19,950 nucleotides of DNA from JAWLGW01 sp964569055 (GCA_964569055.1 CAZMSZ010000107.1:1-19950), one strand, 5' to 3'; numbered from the stretch's first letter, positions 8,481 through 17,224 are shown. Translations and numbers: made by a program. Notes: generated from the letters alone by a model not told the origin.

Positions 8481-11400
8481 CTGCGCCCACTGCGGTCAGC
8501 CGCACCGGGGGCAGGTCGCGCCGCGCGCCTGCCAGCGCTGCGGCCAGCCCATGAGCTCCTCGAGCGGCATGGGCGAGCTCTCGCTCGACCTCAAGGAGAT
8601 GGTCGCCTGCAACCGCTGCGGCCACGAGGCGTACGAGGAGGCGTTCACGGGCGGGGTGTGCCCGCGCTGCCACGAGACGCAGGAGGAGGAGGAGGGAGAC
8701 GAGGAGCCGAGCGGCCCCGCGCGCGGCGGCCCACGCCGGCGGGGCGGTCGCCCCGCCCGCCCCGGCGGGCGCAAGAAGAAGGCGGCCCGCGCGGCCCCGA
8801 CCCCGCCGCCCGAGAAGCGCAAGGTCATCCTCACCGAGGAGTTCAAGGCGCAGGTGTTCGGCGCGATCCGGATGGCGGACGCGCGCACCGCGCAGCAGCT
8901 GTGCTTCGAGCTGGTGGGCGAGAACGAGACCCACGCCAAGCAGATCTACGATCACCTGCTGGGGATCGCCAAGAAGAAGGGCTGGGTCGGGATCGACGTG
9001 GGGCGCGCCCCCGCGCCCGCGGGCCCGGGCTACGCCNNNNNNNNNNNNNNNNNNNNNNNNNNNNNNNNNNNNNNNNNNNNNNNNNNNNNNNNNNNNNNNN
9101 NNNNNNNNNNNNNNNNNNNNNNNNNNNNNNNNNNNNACGCCCTACCCGGCGCCCGCGCCCTACGCGGCGCCGCCGCCCTACGGGGCGGCGCCGACGCCGT
9201 ACCCCGCCTCGGCGGCGGAGCCCGCGCCGGCGCCCGCGGCCCCGCAGCCGGCACCCGCCCAGCCGGCGCCGGCCCGCAGCGCCAGCGACGATGACCCCGA
9301 CCCCGAGGAGCGCGGGTTCTTCAACCGCGTGGCCGTGGCGGGCCGCGCCGCGCAGGCCTCGCTCCTCTGCCTGGCCGGGCGGTTCGCGGCCGCCAAGGAC
9401 CTCGCCGAGAGCACGCTGGCGCGCGACCCCGGCGCGGCGCGCGGCCTGGCCGCGCTCGCCGAGGCGCAGGCAGGCCTCGGCGACGAGCAGGCCGCGCTGC
9501 AGACCTACGCGAGCGCGGTGCGCGCCGACCCGGCCGACCCGGCGGTGATCCGCGGCTACGCGCAGCTCTTGATGCGCCTCGGCCGGTTCCAGGAGGCGAT
9601 CGGCGCCTACCAGCGGATCGTCGGCCCCGGCAAGGGCGAGCTGCGCGACGCGGTGTCGCTGGCCGCGGCGCTGCGCAAGGTGGGCAACGTGCAGGGGGCG
9701 CAGCGGGTGATCGAGGAGGTCGTCAAGCGCGACCCCCAGAGCCTCGAGCCGGTGCGTCAGGAGGCCGAGGCCAAGGCGGCCCGCGGCGACCTCGACGGGG
9801 CGGCGCGCCTCCTCGACCAGCTCCTCGGCAAGGAGCGCGCCCCCTATCCGCTGGCCAGCGCGCTGGCCGAGTCGATCGTGGGGCGGGCCGGCGCGTCGGT
9901 GCTGGCCCGGCTCGCCTGCGCCAAGGTGTTCGTGGCCATCGGGCGCCCGTTCCAGGCGGTGCGCCTGCTCGGGCCGGTGCTGAGCGGCGGCGCGCCGGCC
10001 CCCCTGCTGCTCGAGGCGCGCCGTCGGCTCGGGCTGGCCTACGCGGCGCTCGGCGCGGGCGCGCAGGCGGAGGAGCACCTGCTGGCGGTGGTCCAGCAGG
10101 GGGCAGGCGGGGCGGAGGAGCTGCGCGCGCTGGGCGTGATCTACCTCGAGCGCGGCGACACCGACAAGGGCGTGCGGGCGCTGATGCGCGCGCGCGACGC
10201 CGCGCCCGACGACGCGCCCACCCGGCGCGAGCTGGCCCGGGCGCTCGCGGCGGCGGACGACCTCGAGGGCGCGATCCGCGAGCTGACCGCGGCCCACGAG
10301 CGCGCGGGGAGCGACGACCAGGCGCTCGAGGACGAGCTGGTCCGGATCACCGAGCGCGCGTTCGCCAAGCGGGTCAAGGAGCTCGAGACGCGCCTCCTCG
10401 CCGACGAGCAGGACGTGGAGGCCCGCCTCGAGCTGGCGCGGGCGCACGGGCAGCGCGGCGACCTGCCCGCCGCGATCGAGCAGCTCGAGTGGGTGCAGGG
10501 GCGCGACCCCGGGGCGGCCGCCAAGGTGATCGCCGCGGCGGAGCAGGTGCGCGAGGAGGGCGAGGCCGCGGCCGACCGCGCGCTGACGCTGCTGCTGGCG
10601 CGGCTGCACGCCGAGGCCGGCGGGCACGAGCGGGCGATCGAGGTGCTGGAGGAGTACCTCGCCGCCGAGCCCGAGGACCCCGAGGGGCGCCTGGCGCTGC
10701 TCGACCACTACGCGCGCGGCCAGCGGGTGCAGGACGCGGCCGTCGGGCTGCGCGCCTACCTCGAGGACGCCAACCCGTTCGCGCTCGAGCGCGCGGTCGG
10801 GATCGCCGAGCGGATCCTGGCCGAGCACCAGGGCCACGCCGCGCTGGTCCTGAGCGTGGCGCGCTCCCGCCGCCGGCTGGGCGACACCGAGGCGGCGGTC
10901 GGCCACCTGCGCCGCTACGTGGAGGCGGCGCCCGACGACACCGAGGCCCGGGTCGAGCTGGCGCGCCTGCTCGAGGCCGCCGGGCGGCGCGGCGAGGCGT
11001 ACGACGTGCTCAAGGTGCTCGTCGAAGGCGGCGCCGGCTCGACCGCCGAGCTGGAGCGGCTCGCCAGCCTGGCGCTCGGCGCCGGGAGCATCGACGACGC
11101 GGTCGCCCATCTGCGCCGCGCGGTGGAGCGCCACCCCGAGGACCTCGCGCTGAAGAACGCGCTCGAGGCGACCGAGGCGCGCGCGCGGCGGGCCCGCCTC
11201 GCGGCGCTCGAGGGCTCGCAGCGCCCCGAGGATCGCCTGGAGCTGGCGGGTCTCTTGATCGAGGAGGGCAACGCCGAGCAGGCCACGGCGCTCCTGCGCG
11301 CGCTGGGGCGGCTCGAGGGGAGCGACCCCGAGCTCGCCACCCTGCGCTTCTCCGCCGAGTGGTTCGCGCGCCGCGGCAAGGGCGCCCGCGCCGAGGCCGC

Positions 11401-11761
11401 CCTGCGCGCGGTCGGGCGCCGCCTCGGCTACGCGCCCGGGGCCGACGCCCACAAGGACCTGCTGGCGCGGATCGGCGCGATGTACGAGCGGGCCGGCGAG
11501 CGCGCCGCGGCGCGGCGCGTGTACCTGGAGATCTACTCGCAGGACCCGCAGTACCGCGACGTCGCCGCGCGGCTGGAGAACCTCAGCGAGGACGTGCGCG
11601 CGGCCGTGGCCGGCGCCGACGAGCGCGTGCTCGACCTCGTCGACCTCGGCGCGCCGCTCGGGAGCGTGCTCGAGACGCTGCAGGGCCTCGACCTGGCCCT
11701 CGACCCGCGCCTCCTGGCCGGCTCACGCAGCAGCGCGAGCCTGGAGGCGCAGAAGGTCTGA
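8467..11761 (+). CDS. Zinc-ribbon / Pro-Ala linker / TPR repeat protein, split by an assembly gap
   Basis: Residues 1-75 hold two CxxC-type zinc ribbons (CAHC...CQRC and CNRC...CPRC). A basic Gly/Arg/Lys linker and a short helical block (LTEEFKAQVFGAIRMADART) follow, then Pro/Ala/Tyr repeats into 100 N. After the gap, coding resumes at 9137 in PAPYAAPPPYGAAPTPYPA-type repeats and continues as about 850 residues of helical TPR repeats (for example AAALRKVGNVQGAQRVIEEV; LGVIYLERGDTDKGVRALMR). The two sides are in different frames as printed, but 100 N is a placeholder length, so frame continuity cannot be judged. Matching low-complexity sequence on both sides argues for one gene. At least 1,064 residues are visible. 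GTG at 8467 has GAGGAGG upstream and overlaps the STAS gene. TPR arrays usually scaffold protein complexes; the partner is unknown. Confidence 0.75.
9037..9136. other. Assembly gap (100 N) inside the Pro/Ala linker
   Basis: Exactly 100 N, a conventional placeholder for unknown length. Both flanks are Pro-Ala-Tyr coding repeats of extreme GC content, the kind of sequence on which short-read assembly fails. The true length and reading phase across the gap are unknown. Confidence 0.98.
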
Positions 11762-11799
11762 GGGGAGTCGAGGGGGGCGCAGCCCAGCGATGGCCGTTT

Positions 11800-11894
11800 C
11801 TAATTTCTCATTTCTACGTTCCCTGTTTGATATTTCTTGTTTCCAGCGCACGGAAATACGAAATATCAACAGGGAATTAGAAATGAGAAATTAG
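11800..11894. repeat. AT-rich near-perfect inverted repeat between convergent genes
   Basis: The left arm 11800-11844 and right arm 11852-11894 are inverted copies differing at a few positions, with a 7-base loop AGCGCAC (11845-11851). CTAATTTCTCATTTCT begins the left arm and AGAAATGAGAAATTAG ends the right arm; the inner parts pair ATATTTC with GAAATAT and TTCCCTGTT with AACAGGGAA. The arms are roughly two-thirds A+T in an otherwise ~70% or higher GC window. It sits between the stop of the TPR gene (11761) and the stop of the pilin-like gene (11952), so it could serve as a bidirectional terminator, though the composition suggests an inserted repeat element. Confidence 0.85.
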
Positions 11895-11951
11895 GAATGA
11901 ATCCGAAAACCCGCCGCCTACGCCGCGCGCGCGGCGCCTCCTGACAGCCCG

Positions 11952-12362
11952 CTACGCGTAGCGGACGTCGCCCATGGCGTCGAGCTCGGGGTAGAAGATG
12001 CTCCGCAGCCAGGCGACCACGTGCGAGGAGCCGAGGATCGGCGAGAGGACCTCGGCCACCGCGAAGATCATCGGGTAGTCGTTCTCGTACTGCGTGCGCA
12101 TGGCGGCGATCTCCTCGCCGGGCGTGCGCGGGCGCGTGACGGGGTTGCCTTCGTCGTCGAGGCCGTCGCCATCGGGGTCGAGCGAGTCGACCTCCTGCTG
12201 GTCGGCGAGGCAGTCGATGCAGAGGCGCCGGTCGAGGGCGACCTGCTTGGCGGCGTCGAAGAACGAGAACAGGGAGACCACCGCGCAGATCGCGATGAGC
12301 CCGGCGATGATCACGTACTCGACGTGACCCTCCCCCCGGCGCCCCAAGCCCGTTCGACGCAT
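11952..12362 (-). CDS. Flp/TadE-like prepilin-type protein with a thrombospondin-3-like calcium motif
   Basis: This 136-residue protein begins with a short basic leader MRRTGLGRRG, then EGHVEYVIIAGLIAICAVVS. Cleavage after Gly10 would place Glu at +5 followed by a single hydrophobic helix (about 16-35), the class-III/type IV prepilin pattern handled by a prepilin peptidase. Beyond the helix lie a CIDC pair (Cys48, Cys51) and DPDGDGLDDEGNP (62-74), an Asp-rich loop of the thrombospondin type 3/calcium-binding kind. At 136 residues it is longer than a major Flp pilin, so it may be a minor pilin or pseudopilin. ATG at 12362 is preferred because GGAGG lies 8 bases upstream; a TTG at 12377 overlaps that ribosome site. 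No pilus assembly genes are nearby. Confidence 0.7.
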   Translation of the reverse strand: MRRTGLGRRGEGHVEYVIIAGLIAICAVVSLFSFFDAAKQVALDRRLCIDCLADQQEVDSLDPDGDGLDDEGNPVTRPRTPGEEIAAMRTQYENDYPMIFAVAEVLSPILGSSHVVAWLRSIFYPELDAMGDVRYA

Positions 12363-12475
12363 GCGTTTCGCCTCCAACCCATTTCAATCAGCAACGTGCG
12401 CGCCTCGCCACCTGGAACGCAAGGCTCGACATAACCCCTTATGTTGCAGCGCGCGCCAGCTGTCGCCGAACAGCG

Positions 12476-12507
12476 CCGGTGGGTGTGCTTGGACACACCT
12501 CACCCGG
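12476..12507 (-). terminator. Hairpin downstream of the TPR lipoprotein gene, possible terminator
   Basis: GGTGTG (12482-12487) pairs with CACACC (12494-12499) around CTTGGA, and the flanking CCGGTG pairs with CACCCGG with single-base bulges, giving about 12 base pairs. It lies 24 bp beyond the stop of the minus-strand lipoprotein gene and upstream of the pilin-like gene. There is no T-run, so termination or partial attenuation is only suggested. Confidence 0.4.
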
Positions 12508-12531
12508 CGAATTTGGGAACGTCTCGCGCGC

Positions 12532-13266
12532 TCAGCGGGGCCCGGGCGCGCTCTCCTCGGCGGGCGCGGCCTCGTCGCTCTTGGGCGCGGCGGGCTCGCC
12601 TTGGGTGGGCCCGCCTTGGGCGGGCTCGCCTTGCTCTCGCCCGTACGAGCTGCGGATGGGCATCGAGCCGCCGCGCCGGAGCGCGTCCTCGATCCCGATC
12701 AGCATGGTGTCGGCGCGGTGGCTGGCCGGGTCGAGCTCCTTGAACGTGAGCAGGTGGCGCTCGGCGATCTCGAACTGGCCGTGGATGTAGTAGATCTGCC
12801 CGAGCAGCAGGTGCGCCTCCTTGAAGTCCTTGCGGAGGGCGGCTTGCGCGATGTCGTCCGGCTGCAGCTGCAGCACGGCCTCCATGTAGCGCACCGAGGC
12901 GGGGAAGTCGCGCAGGAGGTAGTGCATCTTCCCGATCAGGTACAGCCCCCCGGTGTAGCGCTTGCCGGTCTTCTGCTCGTCCTGCGCGATCCGCAGCTGC
13001 ATCTCCTCGTAGGCCCGCAGCGCCTCGACGTAGCGCTTCTTGCGCTCGTAGTAGTCGCCGAGCGCCCACCAGGCGCGCGAGCTGTCGGGGTGCTCCTCGA
13101 CGACCTCGAGCAGCGCCTCCTCGGTCTTGTCCTGGTACCCCTCCTCCTCGTATTCGCTGTAGACGCGGTGCTCGGGTCTCCCCGGGATCCGCTCCTCGGT
13201 GATGCACCCCGCGAGCGGCGCGAGCAGCGCGGCGAGGGCGGCGAACGTGAGCAGCGCGCGGGCCAT
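12532..13266 (-). CDS. TPR-repeat outer-envelope lipoprotein, putative
   Basis: This 244-residue protein starts MARALLTFAALAALLAPLAGC: a signal peptide with lipobox L-A-G-C and lipidation expected at Cys21. Residues about 40-190 form tetratricopeptide-like helix pairs, for example SSRAWWALGDYYERKKRYVE, LYLIGKMHYLLRDFPASVRY and AHLLLGQIYYIHGQFEIAER. The tail (about 205-244) is low-complexity Gly/Pro/Glu/Ala. ATG at 13266 has GAAGGAGG 6 bases upstream. It follows larE by 11 bp, so the two may share a transcript, although no functional link is known. Such TPR lipoproteins often serve as assembly factors at the envelope; there is nothing here to name the partner. Confidence 0.8.
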   Translation of the reverse strand: MARALLTFAALAALLAPLAGCITEERIPGRPEHRVYSEYEEEGYQDKTEEALLEVVEEHPDSSRAWWALGDYYERKKRYVEALRAYEEMQLRIAQDEQKTGKRYTGGLYLIGKMHYLLRDFPASVRYMEAVLQLQPDDIAQAALRKDFKEAHLLLGQIYYIHGQFEIAERHLLTFKELDPASHRADTMLIGIEDALRRGGSMPIRSSYGREQGEPAQGGPTQGEPAAPKSDEAAPAEESAPGPR

Positions 13267-13277
13267 GGCGGCCTCCT

Positions 13278-14141
13278 TCACAGGGTGGGCAGCTTGCGGG
13301 CGGCGAGCGCCTCGTTGAGCCGCCCGGAGCGGAACCCCTCGAGGTCGAGGGTGACGTAGGCGAAGCCGAGCGCCCGCAGGCCGGCGACCAGGCCGGCGCG
13401 GACCTCGGGCTCGAGCAGCCGGTCGAACGCGGCCGGCGGGACCTCCAGCCGGGCGAGCATCCCGCCCGGCTGCTCGTGGTGGCGCAGCCGGAGCTCGCGC
13501 AGGCCGAGCTGGCGCAGCAGGCGCTCGCCCGCCTCCACCTGCCCCAGCTTCTCCGCGGTGACGGCCTGCCAGTACGGGATCCGCGAGGCGAGGCAGGGGT
13601 GCGCCGGCTTGTCCCAGGTCTCGAGCCCGGCGGCGCGGCTGAGCGCGCGGATCTCGTCCTTGGTCAGGCCGGCGGTCGCGAGCGGGGCCAGCACGCGGTG
13701 CTCGCGGGCCGCCTGCATGCCCGGGCGGTGATCGCCGAGGTCGTCGGCGGTGGCGCCGTAGGCCACCGCCACCGCGCGCTCCTCGACCAGCACCTCGGCC
13801 TCGATCGCCTCGAACAGCTCGCTCTTGCAGTGGTAGCAGCGGTCGGGGCCGTTCTGGCGGTAGCCCGCGCGCGCGAGCTCGCGCGTCCGCAGCAGCCGCA
13901 GCGACACCCCCAGCCCGGCCGCGACCCGGCGGCAGAGCGCCAGCTCGTCGGCCGCCAGGCTCTCGCTCTGGGCCGTGACGGCCACCACCCGGGCGGCCCC
14001 GAGCGCCTCGCACGCCAGCGCCAGCAGCAGGCTGGAGTCGACGCCGCCCGAGAACGCGACCACCAGGCGGCCCGCCTCGCCGACGGCGGCGCGCAGCTCG
14101 TCGAGCACCGCGCGGCGCTTGGGTTCCAGCTCCTCGGTCAT
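13278..14141 (-). CDS. larE: LarE-type ATP-dependent sacrificial sulfur transferase
   Basis: This 287-residue protein is of typical LarE length. It has the PP-loop AFSGGVDSSLLL (Ser31-Ser37 core) for ATP-dependent adenylation, then RCYHCKSELF (Cys102, Cys105) and KPAHPCLASRIPY (Cys183), followed by the VTAEKLGQVEAGERLLRQLG block. LarE installs sulfur on the pyridinium biscarboxylate mononucleotide intermediate of the nickel-pincer cofactor used by lactate racemase LarA and relatives. Cys183 aligns with the sulfur-donating Cys of the lactobacillar enzyme. The additional CxxC pair is the three-cysteine arrangement associated with iron-sulfur-cluster LarE forms, which do not consume the enzyme's own cysteine. 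ATG at 14141 has no clear ribosome site. larA, larB and larC are not in the window. It is divergent from the htrA-like gene. Confidence 0.9.
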   Translation of the reverse strand: MTEELEPKRRAVLDELRAAVGEAGRLVVAFSGGVDSSLLLALACEALGAARVVAVTAQSESLAADELALCRRVAAGLGVSLRLLRTRELARAGYRQNGPDRCYHCKSELFEAIEAEVLVEERAVAVAYGATADDLGDHRPGMQAAREHRVLAPLATAGLTKDEIRALSRAAGLETWDKPAHPCLASRIPYWQAVTAEKLGQVEAGERLLRQLGLRELRLRHHEQPGGMLARLEVPPAAFDRLLEPEVRAGLVAGLRALGFAYVTLDLEGFRSGRLNEALAARKLPTL

Positions 14142-14228
14142 CGCGGCGCATTCTACAGGCCCTCGCCTGACAGCGCCCGAGCGGATCCGTATCATCGCCG
14201 GCCTCCCCCCGGCCGCCGGAGGACTCGC

Positions 14229-15698
14229 ATGCGCAGCCCGCGCCCGCCGCTCCGGGTCGCCGCTCCGCCCCTCGCGGCCGCGACCCTCGCCCCGCTCGTC
14301 GCCGCCGCGCTCGGCTGCGCCGCGCCCGCCCTCGGCCAGGCCGGGGCGCGCGCGCCGACGCCGGAGGGGACCGCCCGCGGCGCGGAGGGCACCACCCGCC
14401 GGGCGCAGGCCCGCGACGCCCGCGAGGCGAGCCGCCGGCGCGACGCCACCGTCCGCGTGGTCGAGGAGGTCAGCCCCGCGGTCGGCAACATCGCCACCCG
14501 CGAGGTGGTCTCGGGGCGCGGCGTGGTGGACGGGTTCGACCTGCTCGAGGAGTGGCTCGGGCTGCCGCGGCGCGAGCGCGTGGCGAGCAGCCTCGGCTCG
14601 GGCGTGCTGATCGACGCGGACGGCTACATGCTCACCAACGCCCACGTGGTGGCCCGCGCCTCGGAGATCAGCGTCACGCTGCCGGGCCGGCCCGAGCCCC
14701 TCGCGGCGCGCCTGATCGCGCTGCTCCCGGCCGACGACCTCGCGCTGCTCGCGCTCGACGCCGACGAGCCGCTCCCGTTCGTGCGCCTCGCGCAGCCGGG
14801 CGACCTCTACATCGGCGAGACGTGCATCGCGCTCGGCAACCCGTTCGGGCTCGAGAACACCGTCACGCGCGGGGTCGTCTCGGCGCGCGGACGCCACCTC
14901 AGCAAGGACGGGCGGCGGCTGCGCGGCGAGTTCCTCCAGACCGACGCCGCGATCAACCCCGGCAACTCGGGCGGCCCGCTGGTCAACCTCGACGGCGAGC
15001 TGATCGGGATCAACACCGCGGTCCAGAGCGGGGCGCAGGGGATCGGGTTCGCGATCCCGGTCGGCCGGATCCGCAGCGCGCTGCTCGCGCTGAGCGACCC
15101 GCTGGTGCTCGGCGAGCTCTACCTCGGGCTGAGCGTGCGCGACGCCCCGAACGACGCGGGCGCCGTGGTGGTGAGCGTCGAGCCGAGCGGCCCGGCCGCG
15201 GCCGCGGGGCTGCGCCCCGGCGACGTGATCGTGGCCGCCGGGCCCGAGCGGGTCCGCTCGGGCTTCGGCTTCCACGAGGCGTTCTTCGGGGTGGCGCCCG
15301 GGCGCGCGGTGCGGCTGGCGATCGTGGACCAAGGCGGCGCGCGCCGCGGCGCCGCGCTGGCGGGCGCCGCGCCGGGCTACGTCGCGGCGGTCCGCGCCCG
15401 GCTGGGGCTCACCCCGCGGGCGCTCACCCCCGCCCGGGCCTGGGAGCTGGGCCTGAGCCCGGACACCGGCGGGGTGGTGGTGGGCGCGGTCGACGCGGGC
15501 GGGCCGGCGGACCGGCTCGGGCTGCGGCCCGGCGACCTGCTGCTGCGCGTCGCCCGCCGGGGCGCTCGGACCGCGAGCGCGCTCTCCGAGCCGGCCGCGC
15601 TGGCGCGCTTCCTGGCCGCGATCGAGCCCGGCGAGGTGCTGCTGGTCCGCTTGCGCCGCGGCGAGCGCGAGCTGTGGGGCGAGCTGCGGACGCGATGA
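14229..15698 (+). CDS. HtrA/DegP-family periplasmic serine protease with two PDZ domains
   Basis: This 489-residue protein opens with a signal sequence (about residues 1-38; LVAAALGCAAPALGQA could be a lipobox at the Cys or an A-x-A site). The chymotrypsin-fold protease domain carries the full triad: His139 in TNAHVV, Asp170 in ADDLALL and Ser247 in PGNSGGPL. Two C-terminal PDZ domains follow, one with GPAAAAGLRPGDVIVAAG and one with GPADRLGLRPGDLLLRV. This is the DegP/DegQ layout for degrading or refolding misfolded envelope proteins. ATG 14229 has GGAGG 6 bases upstream. Its stop overlaps the ATG of the next membrane protein (ATGA). The 87-bp divergent spacer to larE should hold its promoter, but I see no convincing -35/-10 or RpoE-type site. 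Confidence 0.93.
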   Translation: MRSPRPPLRVAAPPLAAATLAPLVAAALGCAAPALGQAGARAPTPEGTARGAEGTTRRAQARDAREASRRRDATVRVVEEVSPAVGNIATREVVSGRGVVDGFDLLEEWLGLPRRERVASSLGSGVLIDADGYMLTNAHVVARASEISVTLPGRPEPLAARLIALLPADDLALLALDADEPLPFVRLAQPGDLYIGETCIALGNPFGLENTVTRGVVSARGRHLSKDGRRLRGEFLQTDAAINPGNSGGPLVNLDGELIGINTAVQSGAQGIGFAIPVGRIRSALLALSDPLVLGELYLGLSVRDAPNDAGAVVVSVEPSGPAAAAGLRPGDVIVAAGPERVRSGFGFHEAFFGVAPGRAVRLAIVDQGGARRGAALAGAAPGYVAAVRARLGLTPRALTPARAWELGLSPDTGGVVVGAVDAGGPADRLGLRPGDLLLRVARRGARTASALSEPAALARFLAAIEPGEVLLVRLRRGERELWGELRTR

Positions 15699-16723
15699 GC
15701 GAGCACGAGCACGAGCACGCGCCGCTCGGCCCGCCGGCCGACTCGGAGGCCGGCCGGCTGGCGGCCGAGCGCGCCCGCGCGGCCTGGGAGAGCCGGTTTT
15801 TGCCCACGCGCGCGCGCTGCCCGCGCTGCGGCGAGCGGTTCGGGCCGGAGGCCGCCGCGGCCGACGAGCCGCCGCCCTGCCCGCGCTGCGCCACCTCGCC
15901 CCTCGCGCCGCTCGCTGGCGCCGGGCTCGTCCCGCACGGCTCGTGGGTGGGCGAGCTCCTGCGCGGCGCGAGCTACTTCCCGCGCGGGTTGCTCCACCTG
16001 GTCCGCCACCCGCGCCTGTGGAAGTGGGCGACGATCCCCGCGCTGCTCAACGCGATCGCGATCCTGGTCGCGTTCGCGCTCGCGCTGCTGCTCGCCGACT
16101 GGCTCCTCACCGAGACCAGCGCCGAGGCGCTCTCGGACTGGACCGGCTGGTTCTGGGGGACCCTGAGCTGGCCCGCGTGGGCGCTGGGGCGCCTGGTCAG
16201 CGTGCTCGGCTTCCTGGCGATCCCGCTCTCGCTGTGGCTGATCGTGGCCTTCCCGCCGTTCGCGCTGATCTACAAGATCCTGTTCATGCCCTTCATGGAG
16301 CTCCTGGCCGAGGGGGCCGAGCAGGAGGCGCTCGGGATCGAGGACGCCTCGCGCTTCGAGCTGTCGCGGTTCTACGCCAACGTGGTGATCGCGATCCTGG
16401 ACGCGGTGCTCCTCACGCTCCTGCAGGGCCTCCTGTGGCTGCTCCTGCTCCCGATCAACCTGGTGCCCATCCTCGGCAACCTGGTGTGGGTCGGGCTCCC
16501 CCCCGCGCTGTTCGCGGGCATGGACTACACCGACATCGACCTGATCCGCCGCGGCTACCCCACCCGCGAGAAGGTCCGGCTGTGGGCCCACCACCACTGG
16601 CGGTTCTTGGGCTTCGGCCTCTCGTTCTGCTTCCTGGCGGTCATCCCGGTGGTCAACATGGTCATCATCCCCGCCGCGGCGGTCGGCGGATCGCTGCTCT
16701 ACCTCGAGCTCGACCGCAAGTAA
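15695..16723 (+). CDS. Zinc-ribbon EI24/CysZ-like integral membrane protein
   Basis: This 342-residue protein has three parts. It starts with a His/Glu-rich N terminus (MSEHEHEHAP). A zinc ribbon follows with CPRC at 42-45 and CPRC at 62-65. From about residue 85 there is a hydrophobic domain with PRGLLHLVRHPRLWKWATIP leading into membrane segments at roughly 115-137, 160-190, 220-255 and 310-335. The PRG...HPxLW...P entry and the spacing of helices resemble the EI24/CysZ superfamily (sulfate-uptake-associated and related membrane proteins). The ATG overlaps the HtrA stop, so the two are translationally coupled and may both serve the envelope. The soluble metal-binding head is unusual for this family. 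The substrate is not inferable. Confidence 0.72.
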   Translation: MSEHEHEHAPLGPPADSEAGRLAAERARAAWESRFLPTRARCPRCGERFGPEAAAADEPPPCPRCATSPLAPLAGAGLVPHGSWVGELLRGASYFPRGLLHLVRHPRLWKWATIPALLNAIAILVAFALALLLADWLLTETSAEALSDWTGWFWGTLSWPAWALGRLVSVLGFLAIPLSLWLIVAFPPFALIYKILFMPFMELLAEGAEQEALGIEDASRFELSRFYANVVIAILDAVLLTLLQGLLWLLLLPINLVPILGNLVWVGLPPALFAGMDYTDIDLIRRGYPTREKVRLWAHHHWRFLGFGLSFCFLAVIPVVNMVIIPAAAVGGSLLYLELDRK

Positions 16724-16798
16724 GCACGACGGCTCTGGTTGTATCCCCCGAGCGCTTCTGGCATCATTCCCCGGTCGAACCTCGGCAAGGACGGGCGC

Positions 16799-17158
16799 GT
16801 GGGCGCGGAGAAGCGTCGATACCGGCGACTCGACACGGATCTCGAGGCCCGGGTCAAGAGCCTGTCCGAGCCCGGCAGCGACCCCATCGCGGTGCGGGTC
16901 GTCAACCTCGGGCCGGAGGGCGCCTTCCTCCGCTGCGACGGCGACCTGCTCGCGGTGCAGAGCCAGATCGCGCTCGACTTCCGGATCGACTCCTACCCCA
17001 AGGAGATCAACGTCATCGCCAAGGTCCTCTGGCACAAGAAGGCCGAGGCCGAGCGCGGCATGGGCTGCCAGTTCGTGCACATCCCGCCGTTCGAGAAGAA
17101 CATCATCATCGACTACATCCTCCGCCGCTACGCCGAGTACCAGGCGCGCTTCGGCTGA
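16799..17158 (+). CDS. PilZ-domain protein (c-di-GMP binding, probable)
   Basis: This single-domain protein of 119 residues matches stand-alone PilZ length. The N-terminal KRRYRRLDTDLEARV supplies the RxxxR arginines (Arg6/Arg10), and VVNLGPEGAFL supplies the (D/N)xSxxG loop, except that the Ser position is Gly here. The later strands (ALDFRIDSYP; VIAKVLWHKK; GMGCQFVHIP) fit the PilZ beta-barrel, and a C-terminal helix ends it. PilZ proteins bind cyclic di-GMP and alter motility, pili or matrix output. I start at GTG 16799 with AAGGA about 7 bases upstream; an in-frame TTG at 16739 would add 20 non-conserved residues. The Ser-to-Gly change may weaken but need not abolish ligand binding. Confidence 0.82.
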   Translation: MGAEKRRYRRLDTDLEARVKSLSEPGSDPIAVRVVNLGPEGAFLRCDGDLLAVQSQIALDFRIDSYPKEINVIAKVLWHKKAEAERGMGCQFVHIPPFEKNIIIDYILRRYAEYQARFG

Positions 17159-17224
17159 GTGAGCCGCGCCCCGCGACGGCGCGCTACGATGGTGACGAAT
17201 CATCACGAGGAGGAAGGAGACCCG

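Noticed and set aside
8843..11452. 869-codon minus-strand open frame
   Set aside because: Shadow of the TPR gene, including translated N; no recognisable domains.
12311..12496. 61-codon minus-strand open frame
   Set aside because: It overlaps the pilin start and the terminator-like hairpin, without a ribosome site or recognisable protein character.
13278..15332. LarE as the C-terminal part of a 684-residue fusion
   Set aside because: The upstream half is antisense to the HtrA gene and has shadow composition; LarE has its own ATG and full normal length.
17165..17183. CGCGCC/GGCGCG hairpin just after the PilZ gene as a terminator
   Set aside because: Only 6 bp, no T-run, and GC-rich DNA produces such stems by chance; it would also separate the PilZ and SelW-like genes without other support.
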